From CAZVBV01 sp964509975 (GTDB lineage: Bacteria > Patescibacteriota > Gracilibacteria > UBA4473): DNA of 64,000 bases. Shown here one piece after another: positions 17,126 to 25,658 of this stretch. A program made the translations under genes and the position numbers. The stretch covers positions 1 to 64,000 of the forward strand of contig CAZDZO010000004.1 in NCBI GenBank assembly GCA_964509975.1, read 5' to 3'. The notes below the pieces were generated by a model that was given only the letters and a program-made list of their open reading frames with translations, made no database searches and was not told the origin of the DNA. How positions within the stretch are numbered: the first letter of the stretch is position 1; each line of letters begins with the position of its first letter.

Positions 17126-17154
17126 ATTTTATATTGTTTTTTGGATTTTGTCAA
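17126..17154 (-). promoter_or_regulatory. Predicted promoter for the gene at 16616-16984
   Basis: Minus strand TTGACA (17154-17149), 17-bp spacer, TAAAAT (17131-17126). It would give a leader of about 140 nt. Confidence 0.6.
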
Positions 17155-17164
17155 CACCTCTTTC

Positions 17165-17269
17165 CCCTCATCCCCACGTAGGTGGGGACCCAGTCAATAA
17201 TGTATTCCTTTAAAAACAAAAATAATGAATTCTTTATTGATTGGTTTCCCCTCTTCCGGGGAATGAGGG
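17165..17269. repeat. Hairpin-ended MITE-like repeat
   Basis: Ends CCCTCATCCCC and GGGGAATGAGGG; the left end folds as CCCAC/GTGGG and continues GACCCAGTCAATAA, partly mirrored by TTATTGATTGG. Same architecture as 3399-3526. Confidence 0.7.
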
Positions 17270-17278
17270 AGCATTAAA

Positions 17279-19504
17279 TTAAGGAGTTACCACACACGCA
17301 TCACAAACACCACCACAATCTATCTCTGTTTCATCTTGGTTGAGAATACCATCTTCACAAGTTTCTGCTGGTGATTCAATAACACATGCATCACACGATC
17401 CACCACAATCAACCCCCTCTTCATTCCCGTTTTGCATTTCGTCCGTACAAGTTGATTCCGGTTCCGGTTCAGATACAACACACGCATCGCAGGTTTCGCC
17501 CCCACAATCGATCTCTGTTTCATCTTGATTAAGAATGCCGTCCGTACAAGTTTCTTCTGGAACAATGACGCAGTCCTCGCACACGCCCCCACAATCAATC
17601 TCCGTTTCATCTTGATTGAGGATTCCGTCAATGCACGTTGGATCTGGTTCTGGAACAATACACTCTTCGCAAATTTCTCCCCCACAATCGATCTCCGTTT
17701 CGTCTTGATTGAGAATGCCATCAATGCATGTTGGATCTGGTTCTGGAACAACACAGACTTCACACACACCCCCACAATCGATCTCTGTTTCATCTTGGTT
17801 CAAGATACCATCTGTACAGGTTTCTTCAGGAATAACGATACAAGCTTCACACACACCACCGCAGTCAATATCTGTCTCGTCTTGATTTTGAATTTCATCT
17901 TCGCAAGTTTCTAAAATTACTGGATTTTCAAATGCTATCTGAAAACCCGTTAACACTGTTCTAAACCCTTCCCAGGAAGATTGATCCGTTAGAGCTTGTT
18001 TTATATTTTCAAAATAATTTTCATCTGCCCGCCCTTCATACATATATTTCGGATTATTCCAGAAATGATTTTCTTGGCGTGCTTTTTGACTAAAGTGTCG
18101 AATCAATAACTGACTTACATATTTTCGATTTGCCTCAGTATTTATTTGTGCGGAACTTTCCATCAATTCCAATGCTCCATCACGCACTTCAATAAACGTT
18201 GGTCCTGAATACGGTTCTGTCTCATTAAGTCGTGTAATAACCATGTTTGCATCTTCTGCTCCTTGAAAGATATACACTAATTTACAAGAAAAATCTGAAT
18301 CCCCTTGTGCGCTTACCAAATAATTCTTTTCAGCGAGGTTTGACCAATCCTCCGGAAAATCTGATTGGAAAGAATTGGAAATAAATCTCACCAAAGCTAA
18401 TCTCTGATTGGAATCCCGCCCTTTTTGTTTCTCAATCCCACACAATCGAGACGCATCTCCAAACGCCACCGCTCTGAAATCCAAAAATTGTGTATCAAAC
18501 AAGTCGTCCAAAACTTGTGCCAAATCATCTTCTTTTGGTGGATCAACTACAACTGGCGGATCAACTTGAACCGGTGGTTTCGTCACTACTGGTGTCGGTA
18601 TTGTTTTTTTTATTTGTTTCTGTACCGCTTCAATCACTTTTGGAGCCGCTTCTGGTGCTTTTTCAGTGATGAAATCAGACACAATATCCGCGTTCTTTTG
18701 ATTCGCAGAATCTGACGATAAAGCCGCTGCTGCTATAACAATATCTTCTCTCGTTAATACCTCCGGCGGTTCATACAATGACAAAGTAATTCCATCAATT
18801 TTTTTAGAACTTACAATAAGTGGCTTTGGTTTAAAGTTTTTTGTTTCTTCTGTCACGATATCTGAAGCCCGTTTCCCAGAAGATTCAATCAAATTTTTCG
18901 CCAAACTTGAAGTCGAACTCAAGTACAAATCTTTTGTAAGAAGTAAAAATGTTCGATCAGAATTCCGATCCAAAATATACACATTCGCTCCAATTGCGAG
19001 GTCTGAATTTTCTGTGGCATACTCAAATGCCAATTTCTCCACCGGAACACCCGTTTCAAAAGCAATAAGCTCATTGATTCCACGAATATCATCTGCCTGC
19101 CCAATAAGTCGCGCTAACTCCGGCTTTGATCCTCCAAATCCTGAAGGAATAAGCGGAAAAACATAGAGCGAATAGGCAAACGTCCACGGAATAAGAATAA
19201 TCAGAATAACAAGTTCAAAACGTTTACGAAAAACTGTTTTTGCTCTCTTGGTTGGTTTTTTTAATTTCTTATATTTTCGCCATATCTTTCGTCCAAAAAG
19301 AAACAGCATTGGCAATACAGATGTAATCAATCCAAATGTCACTCCAATAAAGATGTAACGCAGTTTCAAAAGATCGAATTCTGCAATTCCAAGAGCTCGA
19401 AGATAGATATTAAAAATCACCGTTCCGACAACGTAGAAAATCATCAAGAGCGTTACGAAATACTTCGCTCCCTTTTTTTCCAGATATTCATCAAGTTCAT
19501 ACAT
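17279..19504 (-). CDS. Multi-pass membrane protein with seven C-terminal Cys (DCGG) repeats
   Basis: A 741-residue protein. The first 125 residues hold three transmembrane segments separated by a basic KKLKKPTKRAK loop. A large middle region without known motifs follows, including a Pro/Val/Lys-rich linker (around residues 290-330). From about 535 to the end there are seven repeats of CxDGxxNQDETEIDCGGxCxxC joined by Pro/Glu spacers. Each carries four cysteines, consistent with a small disulfide-knotted or metal-binding module seen in secreted bacterial proteins. The repeats are also alike at DNA level (17279-17920), so copy number may vary between strains. The C-terminus is probably outside the cell. 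Function unknown. Confidence 0.85.
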   Translation of the reverse strand: MYELDEYLEKKGAKYFVTLLMIFYVVGTVIFNIYLRALGIAEFDLLKLRYIFIGVTFGLITSVLPMLFLFGRKIWRKYKKLKKPTKRAKTVFRKRFELVILIILIPWTFAYSLYVFPLIPSGFGGSKPELARLIGQADDIRGINELIAFETGVPVEKLAFEYATENSDLAIGANVYILDRNSDRTFLLLTKDLYLSSTSSLAKNLIESSGKRASDIVTEETKNFKPKPLIVSSKKIDGITLSLYEPPEVLTREDIVIAAAALSSDSANQKNADIVSDFITEKAPEAAPKVIEAVQKQIKKTIPTPVVTKPPVQVDPPVVVDPPKEDDLAQVLDDLFDTQFLDFRAVAFGDASRLCGIEKQKGRDSNQRLALVRFISNSFQSDFPEDWSNLAEKNYLVSAQGDSDFSCKLVYIFQGAEDANMVITRLNETEPYSGPTFIEVRDGALELMESSAQINTEANRKYVSQLLIRHFSQKARQENHFWNNPKYMYEGRADENYFENIKQALTDQSSWEGFRTVLTGFQIAFENPVILETCEDEIQNQDETDIDCGGVCEACIVIPEETCTDGILNQDETEIDCGGVCEVCVVPEPDPTCIDGILNQDETEIDCGGEICEECIVPEPDPTCIDGILNQDETEIDCGGVCEDCVIVPEETCTDGILNQDETEIDCGGETCDACVVSEPEPESTCTDEMQNGNEEGVDCGGSCDACVIESPAETCEDGILNQDETEIDCGGVCDACVVTP

Positions 19505-19584
19505 ATTTTTATTTTTAAATTAAAGCGCTTTGCTTTTAACGAATTTTATTCCGACTGGCAAGAAATTTCAATTTATTCATTTCT

Positions 19585-19702
19585 GAGTCCGGACTTGATA
19601 AAAAACTCATAAAAAAACTTATATAAGCCATTTTACAAAAAAATCATCTCTTAATATCGCTTTATTCAAGTCCGGACTCAAGCTTGAACACATTTTTTGT
19701 TC
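19585..19702. repeat. Inverted AGTCCGGACT pair and a 17-bp motif copy
   Basis: GAGTCCGGACTTGA (19585-19598) is perfectly inverted at 19666-19679; the palindrome AAGTCCGGACTT recurs at 22255-22268. Directly after it, 19686-19702 is an exact copy of GAACACATTTTTTGTTC. No gene is visible from 19505 to 19886. Confidence 0.75.
19686..19702. repeat. 17-bp motif copy (intergenic)
   Basis: Exact GAACACATTTTTTGTTC, flanked by TT and AA. Confidence 0.8.
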
Positions 19703-19724
19703 AACATCTTTAAAATCCTTGTTC

Positions 19725-19883
19725 GTCATTCCCGCTTGACGGGAATCGGATGAAAACTATGTCCTCAACTTGATTGGGGATTGGAATTGCGTTTTAAGCG
19801 CTAGCACGGCACTCATGAAAGATATTCGTTTCACTCGGAACAAATATAAAAAACTTACACGATTCTGGGCAAGCCAGAATGAC
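19725..19883. mobile_element. MITE-like element with hairpin ends, no gene
   Basis: 159 bp. The left arm GTCATTCCCGCTTG.. and right arm ..CAAGCCAGAATGAC are inverted copies of each other and each is itself a hairpin (ATTCCCG/CGGGAAT; ATTCTGG/CCAGAAT). The internal AAGCGCTAGC word is shared with the elements at 51682-51823 and about 34000-34081. The ends match those around the GIY-YIG gene at 55680-56095, so this could be its non-autonomous form. Confidence 0.7.
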
Positions 19884-19886
19884 CGC

Positions 19887-20387
19887 TTATTTTTTTGTTG
19901 TTTTTTTTACCGGCTTTTTCGTCGTTTTTTTTACAACTTTTTTAACGGTTTTTTTTATTGGTTTTTTGGCAGGCATTTTTGCTTTCGCTTTTGCAACAAC
20001 CTTCTTCGCAACCTTTGTTCCTTCTGTTTTTGCTGATTTCTTTAATTGATTTGCCGCTGTTTTTGCATTCTTGGCCATAGTTTCAAGTTCTTGTTCTGCC
20101 ACTTCTGCGACATCTTCTCCCAAATCTTTCACTTTTTCGACAAATACATCAAATTGCTCTTTTCCTGTTTCCAGCACTCGTTGCAAATCTTCTGAATTTT
20201 TTGCCCAATCCGAAATAGATCCTCGTGCATCTTCATCAATTTTTTTGAGTTCTTTCAGAAGCATTTCTCCTTTCTTTTCTGAATTTGCCAGTTCTGCTCG
20301 AAACTTCTTTCCTGATTTTTGCGCAAATAAAAGTCCGTAAGCAAGCCCTACAGTAGCCGAAAGCATGAATTTGAGAAGTCCTCGCAT
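19887..20387 (-). CDS. YtxH-like membrane protein with histone-H1-like tail
   Basis: A 166-residue protein. Residues 1-25 form a membrane segment followed by the Gly/Lys pattern of YtxH proteins (GLLFAQKSGKKFRAEL). A long amphipathic helical region follows (about 30-115). The last 50 residues consist almost entirely of Lys, Ala, Pro, Val and Thr in KKPVKKTTKK-like repeats, resembling the C-terminal tail of histone H1 or bacterial H1-like proteins. Such tails bind nucleic acid, so it may link DNA (or RNA) to the membrane; that is inference. The stop is four bases from the MITE at 19725-19883. Confidence 0.75.
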   Translation of the reverse strand: MRGLLKFMLSATVGLAYGLLFAQKSGKKFRAELANSEKKGEMLLKELKKIDEDARGSISDWAKNSEDLQRVLETGKEQFDVFVEKVKDLGEDVAEVAEQELETMAKNAKTAANQLKKSAKTEGTKVAKKVVAKAKAKMPAKKPIKKTVKKVVKKTTKKPVKKTTKK

Positions 20388-20464
20388 GATTTTGAAATAA
20401 AGACGAAAACATTTTGCATGATAACAAATTATTTGTAAACTCCGAGCGCCTTTCTTTTGATTTC

Positions 20465-20866
20465 ATGATAGATACTCAAGTTGTTGTCGTTTGCGGATCT
20501 GAATCAGATTTTGATTTTGCTGAAAAAATCACAAAACCTCTTTCTGACAAAGGAATTTCTGCGGAACTCTTTGCTGCTTCCGCACACAAAGAACCCAAAA
20601 AAGTACTTGAGATTGTAGAAACTCACAGTCAAAACCCAAAGACAATTTTTGTAACTATTGCCGGACGATCAAATGCTCTATCTGGATTCGTGGCAGCAAA
20701 TTCAAACAATATCACGATTGCCTGTCCACCACACAAGGATAAAAACGATTATCTGGTGAACATTCATTCAACCTTACAAATGCCAAGCAAAACACCTGTT
20801 CTCACTATTATTGATACGGGTAATTGTGTATTGGCAATTGAACGAATTATCGCTTCTCAAGCGTAA
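20465..20866 (+). CDS. purE: PurE, AIR carboxylase type (class II-like)
   Basis: A 133-residue PurE-fold protein of de novo purine synthesis. Motifs: VVVCGSESDFDFAEK (GSxSD phosphate-binding loop), AASAHKEPKKVLE and VTIAGRSNALSGFVAANS, then CPP. The SAHK and AGRSN..CPP forms match class II PurE and the AIR-carboxylase half of animal PAICS, which uses CO2 directly; class I PurE (SAHR, AGxAAHLPG) needs PurK. ATG 20465 begins at the first beta-strand; the frame is open 51 bp further up, without a start that adds conserved sequence. hisS follows 28 bp later. No other pur genes are in the window. Confidence 0.85.
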   Translation: MIDTQVVVVCGSESDFDFAEKITKPLSDKGISAELFAASAHKEPKKVLEIVETHSQNPKTIFVTIAGRSNALSGFVAANSNNITIACPPHKDKNDYLVNIHSTLQMPSKTPVLTIIDTGNCVLAIERIIASQA

Positions 20867-20894
20867 TTCTTTTTAAAAATTAAATTTTTTTGAC

Positions 20895-22211
20895 ATGCCT
20901 GCTTCTTTCAAAGCGCCCCGAGGAACTCACGATTTCCTTCCAGAAGATCATAACTTTTTTACATTTGTAAAAAAAGTAGTTCGTCATCGATTCAGACAAT
21001 CTGGATTTCGACGAATTTCTGTTCCTATTTTTGAAAATGCTGAAATTTTTGAAAAATCACTTGGAATGTCTTCCGAAATTATTCAAAAAGAACTTTACAC
21101 ATTCCAAGACCGGCACGATCGCAAATATGCACTTCGTCCGGAGATGACAACTGGTGTCGTACGAGCTTTTATTGAGAATAAAATGGAAGACGACGCACTC
21201 CCAAAAGAGCTTTATTACATGGGAAAGTGTTTTCGATTTGAACGTCCAAAATCTGGAACGAATCGAAGTTTCTGGCAATTAGGAGCAGAAATCCTTGGAG
21301 AATCAGATCCCTCTATTGATGCCCAAATCATGTATTTGGGACACCGAATTTTGAGTGATTTGAAGGTGCGAGATTTTTGCGAACTCAAAATTAATACAAT
21401 GGGATCTGTTGAGGATCAAGAAAAATATATTGAAGCGTTAGCTAATTTTTATGCTGGAAAAGAACGATCTCTCACACCACAATCACGAGAAAATTTGGAA
21501 AACAAAAAATATCTCACGTTGCTCAATCCTCAAAGTGAGGACGAAGAAATTTTAGTCAAAATGGCTCCAAAGATTACGGAATTTCTTTCTCCGGAATCAC
21601 AGCAATTTTTTGATGAAACACTCGCTTACCTCAATGCCTTTAGCATCGAATACACCATTGACCCAACACTTATTCGTCCGCTTGATTATTATTCTCACAC
21701 GATGTTTGAGTTTTCTGAAAAAGGAACCAAAAACAAAATATTAGTAGGAGGCCGATATGATGGTTTGATCGAAAAACTTGGTGGAGGTGATCACGGTGGA
21801 TGTGGATTTGCAGCGGGAGTAGAACGCGTGCTTGATCTCATGAAACGACATAATTTCGATGTTCCTCACAAAGATTACTTACAGATTTTTGTAGCAGCCA
21901 CCGGTGGTCCTGTGGCAAAAAAGGCAGCGCTTCCTATTCTGATTAAACTTCGAGAGCACGGATTTCATGCCGTTGGAGTACTTGGGAAAACATCTATGCA
22001 AGAACAACTCAGACGAGCTGAAAAATTTCATGTCCCCTACGCAATCATCATTGGTGATTTAGAAGTAAAAAAGAAAAAGATCATCGTGCGTGACATGAAA
22101 AGTGGAAAAAGTGTAGAAGTCGCTCTTGAAAAGATGCTTCCTCACATGGATAAACTTCTTGGAGCTCCACGAGCACTCGATTCCACCGTTGATTTTCTCG
22201 GACACAAGTAA
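20895..22211 (+). CDS. hisS: Histidyl-tRNA synthetase
   Basis: Class II synthetase charging tRNA-His, 438 residues, normal length. The start APRGTHDFLPED is typical. Motif 2 is around KCFRFERPKSGTNRSFWQLG, the histidine-binding loop is LDYYSHTMFEF and motif 3 includes GGRYDGLIEKLGGGDHGG and GFAAGVER. The C-terminal anticodon-binding domain begins near residue 335 (LQIFVAATGG). It follows purE by 28 bp and is probably co-transcribed. Confidence 0.97.
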   Translation: MPASFKAPRGTHDFLPEDHNFFTFVKKVVRHRFRQSGFRRISVPIFENAEIFEKSLGMSSEIIQKELYTFQDRHDRKYALRPEMTTGVVRAFIENKMEDDALPKELYYMGKCFRFERPKSGTNRSFWQLGAEILGESDPSIDAQIMYLGHRILSDLKVRDFCELKINTMGSVEDQEKYIEALANFYAGKERSLTPQSRENLENKKYLTLLNPQSEDEEILVKMAPKITEFLSPESQQFFDETLAYLNAFSIEYTIDPTLIRPLDYYSHTMFEFSEKGTKNKILVGGRYDGLIEKLGGGDHGGCGFAAGVERVLDLMKRHNFDVPHKDYLQIFVAATGGPVAKKAALPILIKLREHGFHAVGVLGKTSMQEQLRRAEKFHVPYAIIIGDLEVKKKKIIVRDMKSGKSVEVALEKMLPHMDKLLGAPRALDSTVDFLGHK

Positions 22212-22350
22212 AACAATTTCCAATTTCCGATTTTCAATTTCCGATTTTCGATTTCAAGTCCGGACTTGAATTTTACTAAGTTCTAAATTCTAAGCTCTAA
22301 GTTCTCATTTTCCATTGATAATTGAATATTGATACTCGATAATACACAAG
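22212..22350. repeat. Low-complexity intergenic stretch with palindrome
   Basis: Short degenerate repeats of TTTCCGATTTTC and CTAAGTTCTAAATT surround the 18-bp palindrome TTCAAGTCCGGACTTGAA (22253-22270). Similar TCTAAGCTCTAAGTT words occur near 34093-34120. Confidence 0.6.
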
Positions 22351-22962
22351 ATGAACATTCTCCCTCAAACTGTTTCCGACGCTATCGAAGCCCTTTCTGA
22401 TTTGCCGGGTATCGGAACAAGAAGCGCTGAACGGCTGGTGTTGTCATTACTCAAGAATCATTCTGATCTCGATCAAAAAATTGCAGAATCTATTGGAAAT
22501 TTGAAAAAAAACATCCACGAATGCAAAACCTGTTTTCATTTTTGCGAATCCGACAGTGATGAATGCTGTGTTTGCAAAGATTCAGGTCGAGACAAAGGCG
22601 TTCTCTGTATCGTTGAAAGCCCACTTGATCTGGTTGCACTGGAACGAACGCATGAATACAAAGGAAAATACCATGTCCTGCATGGAGTCATCTCCCCTCT
22701 CAATCGCGTCTTGCCTGAAGATTTGAGAATCGGAGAACTTATTGAACGTGTACAGAATGATAAAGACATCAAAGAAATCATCCTCGCATTAGCGGGCAGT
22801 ACCGAAAGTGAAGCTACGGCGATGTACGTCGCTGATCAGCTCAAACACGTATTCAATGGAAATATAACGCGTCTCTCACGAGGAATTCCTTCTGGAGGAG
22901 ACTTAGACTACCTCGACATGGGGACGCTCTCACGAGCGATCAATGAACGACGGGAGTTTTAA
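22351..22962 (+). CDS. recR: Recombination protein RecR
   Basis: RecR loads RecA with RecO/RecF at gaps in DNA. The 203-residue protein has the N-terminal helix-hairpin-helix (LSDLPGIGTRSAERLVLSLL), a four-cysteine zinc finger (CKTCFHFCESDSDECCVC) and a Toprim domain (VLCIVESPLDLVALERT onward). Length is standard. It overlaps the convergent hypothetical gene at 22959 by four bases. Confidence 0.96.
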   Translation: MNILPQTVSDAIEALSDLPGIGTRSAERLVLSLLKNHSDLDQKIAESIGNLKKNIHECKTCFHFCESDSDECCVCKDSGRDKGVLCIVESPLDLVALERTHEYKGKYHVLHGVISPLNRVLPEDLRIGELIERVQNDKDIKEIILALAGSTESEATAMYVADQLKHVFNGNITRLSRGIPSGGDLDYLDMGTLSRAINERREF

Positions 22963-23441
22963 GATTTTTTCAAAAACTCACTCAATTCATCTTTTATCTG
23001 CTTCAATGCCACTTTTGCTTTTTCTGAGCCTGTTTTTTCAATAATTTTTTTAAGTTGATCAATTTCTTGCTTCATTCTTAGCAACTCAGTAAGAGCCATT
23101 TTTATATCACGATCTTCATCGATAATTCCCAGTTCCCTTTCTGCATATGCATCCCCTGGAAAATGTTTTCTAAAGTCCCACAATGCATTTCCTTTTAATT
23201 CACTCGGATCAAACTTGCATAAGACCGAACGACTTTCTGCTGGTTTTCCTTCCTCTTTCCGTCTCTTTATTTCCGATTCAATCAATGAAATTTCATCGAA
23301 TTCTGAACCAAGGTCTTCTTCACTTCGTCTAAGAATATCAATTTGTATCGCTTTGCTGTCTTGCAGTTCTTTCAATCTCATTTCAAGTTGAGACGTTGGT
23401 CTTTTTGCATACTTGTTCTCTTCGTTCAATACTTCAGACAT
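22959..23441 (-). CDS. Hypothetical coiled-coil protein
   Basis: A 160-residue charged, soluble protein, helical in its N-terminal third (LEMRLKELQDSKAIQIDILRR) and C-terminal third (LTELLRMKQEIDQLKKIIEK), with a central segment containing NALWDFRKHFPGDAYAERELG. No known family. It shares four bases with the end of recR. Confidence 0.7.
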   Translation of the reverse strand: MSEVLNEENKYAKRPTSQLEMRLKELQDSKAIQIDILRRSEEDLGSEFDEISLIESEIKRRKEEGKPAESRSVLCKFDPSELKGNALWDFRKHFPGDAYAERELGIIDEDRDIKMALTELLRMKQEIDQLKKIIEKTGSEKAKVALKQIKDELSEFLKKS

Positions 23442-23479
23442 GGAAAAATTAGTAATAGAACATCTATACCAATTTACCC

Positions 23480-24298
23480 CTATTTGTCAAGCCAGGCTCG
23501 TTTCCATTTTCTCCACCAGGTGGTCTGTTTTGATTCATACAAATAAGACAAGATAATCATTGTTTGCAGTGCAAACTTTTTCGCTCCGTGCGGGATGATA
23601 TGCACTTCTGGATGCAATTTTTCAAAGATGACCGCGTTCTTCTTCGCATTCTTTGTTTGTTCTAGTACGTCAGGAAGATTTTGCTCATGATCGTGAAACA
23701 CTTCACAAAACTTATCGTAATGGAGTCGCATTCCCCTCTTCGCCAGACGATAGCCAAACTCCGTATCCTCAAATCCCCAACCTTTAAATTTATTTGAAAA
23801 ACGCATCCCCGCTACCAGTGCTCGCTTCACGGAAATGTTCGATGTGTAGAAATGTCGCCAGTTCGCTCCCCTTCGAGCAATGGATTTAAATGCAAACTGC
23901 GCGTTATTCTCCAACCATTTATGAAAAGGATCCTTCGCTAAATCCGGCGTCCAAGACACTTTCCCCAACAGCGCCTCTTTCTGACTCGTGTGAGTGGTGT
24001 GAAACATATACACCTTCTGCAACCAATCTTGAGCCGGAATCGTATCGTCTCCCAAGAAGACAATGATCTCTCCTGTCGACTTCTCAATTCCGAGATTCCG
24101 TGCAGGCCCCGCTCCTTTCACGTTTGTTTTGAAAATTTTGAAGTGATCTTCATTTATCTCCCGCACATTCTCCTCCCCACTAAAAACGATAATCACTTCC
24201 GGACGAATTCTATTGTAGTCGTCGCATTGCTCAATCGCATTCAAAACGACTTCAAGCGTCTCACGTCCAAGCGTAGGAATAATAATACTTAACTTCAT
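23480..24298 (-). CDS. Family 2 glycosyltransferase
   Basis: A 272-residue GT-A fold glycosyltransferase. It begins LSIIIPTLGRETLEVVLNAI, has GPARNLGIEKSTGEIIVFLGDDTIP with the metal-binding acidic residues, and the WGFEDTEFGYRLAKRG signature of the galactosyltransferase-type C-terminal region. No transmembrane helices, so it acts at the inner face of the membrane, probably on surface glycans together with the epimerase at 15.6 kb and WecG/TagA at 51.9 kb. Start ATG 24298 fits the first beta-strand. Confidence 0.92.
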   Translation of the reverse strand: MKLSIIIPTLGRETLEVVLNAIEQCDDYNRIRPEVIIVFSGEENVREINEDHFKIFKTNVKGAGPARNLGIEKSTGEIIVFLGDDTIPAQDWLQKVYMFHTTHTSQKEALLGKVSWTPDLAKDPFHKWLENNAQFAFKSIARRGANWRHFYTSNISVKRALVAGMRFSNKFKGWGFEDTEFGYRLAKRGMRLHYDKFCEVFHDHEQNLPDVLEQTKNAKKNAVIFEKLHPEVHIIPHGAKKFALQTMIILSYLYESKQTTWWRKWKRAWLDK

Positions 24299-24339
24299 AC
24301 AAGGTGCTTATACCATAAATGAGCCATTTGTAATACTGT

Positions 24340-24744
24340 CTATTGTTTTAAAACACTAATCGTTTGAGAAAGTTTTATTATCGTCACGACTCTTCTCAAC
24401 TGAGTAGCAAGATCCTCCGGCAAATGCTCCACGTTCTCAACCAAATTATCTAAATCTTGAATTATTTGTTCCTCTTCCTTTCTCGAATGAAAAGGTGTCT
24501 CCAAAAAATAAACACGCATACGAGTAAGCACCGTCTTAATAGCCTTGAATTCCTCCTCCGTTGCACCCGCTTTTAGAAGTTTCCCTCTCATGAGGGTAGT
24601 AAAATCATGAAAAAACACCTCAAGACCGATTACCGGAAGTATCATTTCAACTTCTGCAAACAAATCTATTTCCTGAAATCTATTCAAATTCTCACTCATC
24701 GAGTCTACTTTCCATAAAGGTGACATTGTGTCAATTTGTTCCAC
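24340..24744 (-). CDS. Hypothetical helical protein
   Basis: Up to 134 residues, all predicted helical and acidic, with no recognised motif. The first in-frame start is GTG at 24744; ATG at 24723 (residue 7) and 24699 (residue 16, preceded by GGAAAG) are alternatives, and 24699 is perhaps the most likely. It lies 15 bases downstream of the transposase gene on the same strand and may be transcribed with it. Confidence 0.55.
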   Translation of the reverse strand: MEQIDTMSPLWKVDSMSENLNRFQEIDLFAEVEMILPVIGLEVFFHDFTTLMRGKLLKAGATEEEFKAIKTVLTRMRVYFLETPFHSRKEEEQIIQDLDNLVENVEHLPEDLATQLRRVVTIIKLSQTISVLKQ

Positions 24745-24759
24745 CCAAAAATTGAGACA

Positions 24760-25212
24760 TCACGAGCATTCTATCTCAGAAAGTCCATGCTTCAAATGAT
24801 TATTTCTGACGTATTCAACCGTATAATTAAATCTTCTTTCATTTTCCAGTAGTGTTGATGAAAAACTTTTCGCCCAAATCTTGTTCTGCCTTCCTCCCCC
24901 TGCAACCGACCGCTTTAGCTGTCGGCTATAACAATACGATGAATATCCTTTGAGATCCTGAATAACACACTTCAAATGATCTTCGTCACGGCACCACAAA
25001 ACCGCATGACAATGGTCTGATAAAACATTCAATGTTTCAACAAAATAATTTTCACTCTTTATTTTTTCCATTATGAACTTCCAAATAATTGCCCTTTCTG
25101 TGTCGTTTAAATAAATTCCTTCTTCCAATCGCATACCCGCTTCATATCGTTCCTCTGAAATCCTTGTGTTATATGTTGCCCATGTCACAAAATAGGCTTG
25201 GTTTTCTTCCAT
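24760..25212 (-). CDS. REP-associated tyrosine transposase (RAYT, IS200-like Y1 HUH family)
   Basis: A 150-residue single-strand DNA transposase. The HUH motif is HCH in LSDHCHAVLW and the catalytic tyrosine is in the YTVEYVRNNHLKHGL segment near the C-terminus. RAYTs nick single-stranded REP hairpins and are thought to spread them; here two identical REP pairs lie 177-410 bp upstream of the start. The frame extends to a TTG at 25248, but ATG 25212 begins the conserved fold. A stem-loop resembling the REPs (24906-24925) sits inside the coding sequence, where it encodes a Lys-Arg-Ser-Val-Ala-Gly-rich insert. No terminal inverted repeats define a full insertion sequence. Confidence 0.85.
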   Translation of the reverse strand: MEENQAYFVTWATYNTRISEERYEAGMRLEEGIYLNDTERAIIWKFIMEKIKSENYFVETLNVLSDHCHAVLWCRDEDHLKCVIQDLKGYSSYCYSRQLKRSVAGGGRQNKIWAKSFSSTLLENERRFNYTVEYVRNNHLKHGLSEIECS

Positions 25213-25288
25213 GTATGGAAAAATACGCAGGATGTTTATATATTTCAAGACAGTGATTTTATCTATTTTTCACATCTCAATACAAGAG

Positions 25289-25388
25289 NNNNNNNNNNNN
25301 NNNNNNNNNNNNNNNNNNNNNNNNNNNNNNNNNNNNNNNNNNNNNNNNNNNNNNNNNNNNNNNNNNNNNNNNNNNNNNNNNNNNNNNN
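25289..25388. other. Assembly gap (100 N)
   Basis: Exactly 100 N, so the true length is unknown. It ends one base before a REP pair, which suggests that near-identical repeats broke the assembly and more copies may be hidden. Confidence 0.99.
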
Positions 25389-25443
25389 CCCACCGCTAAA
25401 GCGGTGGGTTGCAGTATTGGATACCCACGGCTTTAGCCGTGGG
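25389..25443. repeat. Paired REP palindromes (BIME-like), copy 1
   Basis: CCCACCGCTAAAGCGGTGGG (25389-25408), a 15-base linker, and CCCACGGCTTTAGCCGTGGG (25424-25443). Both fold into 9-bp stems with two-base loops. Identical to copy 2. A (TG)n run of about eight units follows at 25445-25461. Confidence 0.92.
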
Positions 25444-25567
25444 CCTGTGTGTGTGTGTGTGGGCAATGATATTAGACACCCACCACTGACACCTTTTGGG
25501 GATATACTGTAGAAATCCCACCGCTAGGACACCACTAACCCACAGATAACCCAAGGGATGACAAGAG

Positions 25568-25622
25568 CCCACCGCTAAAGCGGTGGGTTGCAGTATTGGA
25601 TACCCACGGCTTTAGCCGTGGG
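25568..25622. repeat. Paired REP palindromes (BIME-like), copy 2
   Basis: Same 55-bp unit as 25389-25443, base for base. The 124 bp between copies hold the (TG)n run and a degenerate half-palindrome (CCCACCGCTAGGACACC). leuS ends 37 bp later. Confidence 0.92.
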
Positions 25623-25658
25623 TATCTCTCTAAGTTTTGTATCCAGATGTGAAAATCC

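Noticed and set aside
17279..17920. CRISPR-like array of direct repeats
   Set aside because: The repeats are in frame, encode the DCGG module and have no unique spacers; no cas genes are nearby.
25198..25512. Open frames across the N gap
   Set aside because: They include unknown bases and REP palindromes, so they cannot be supported.
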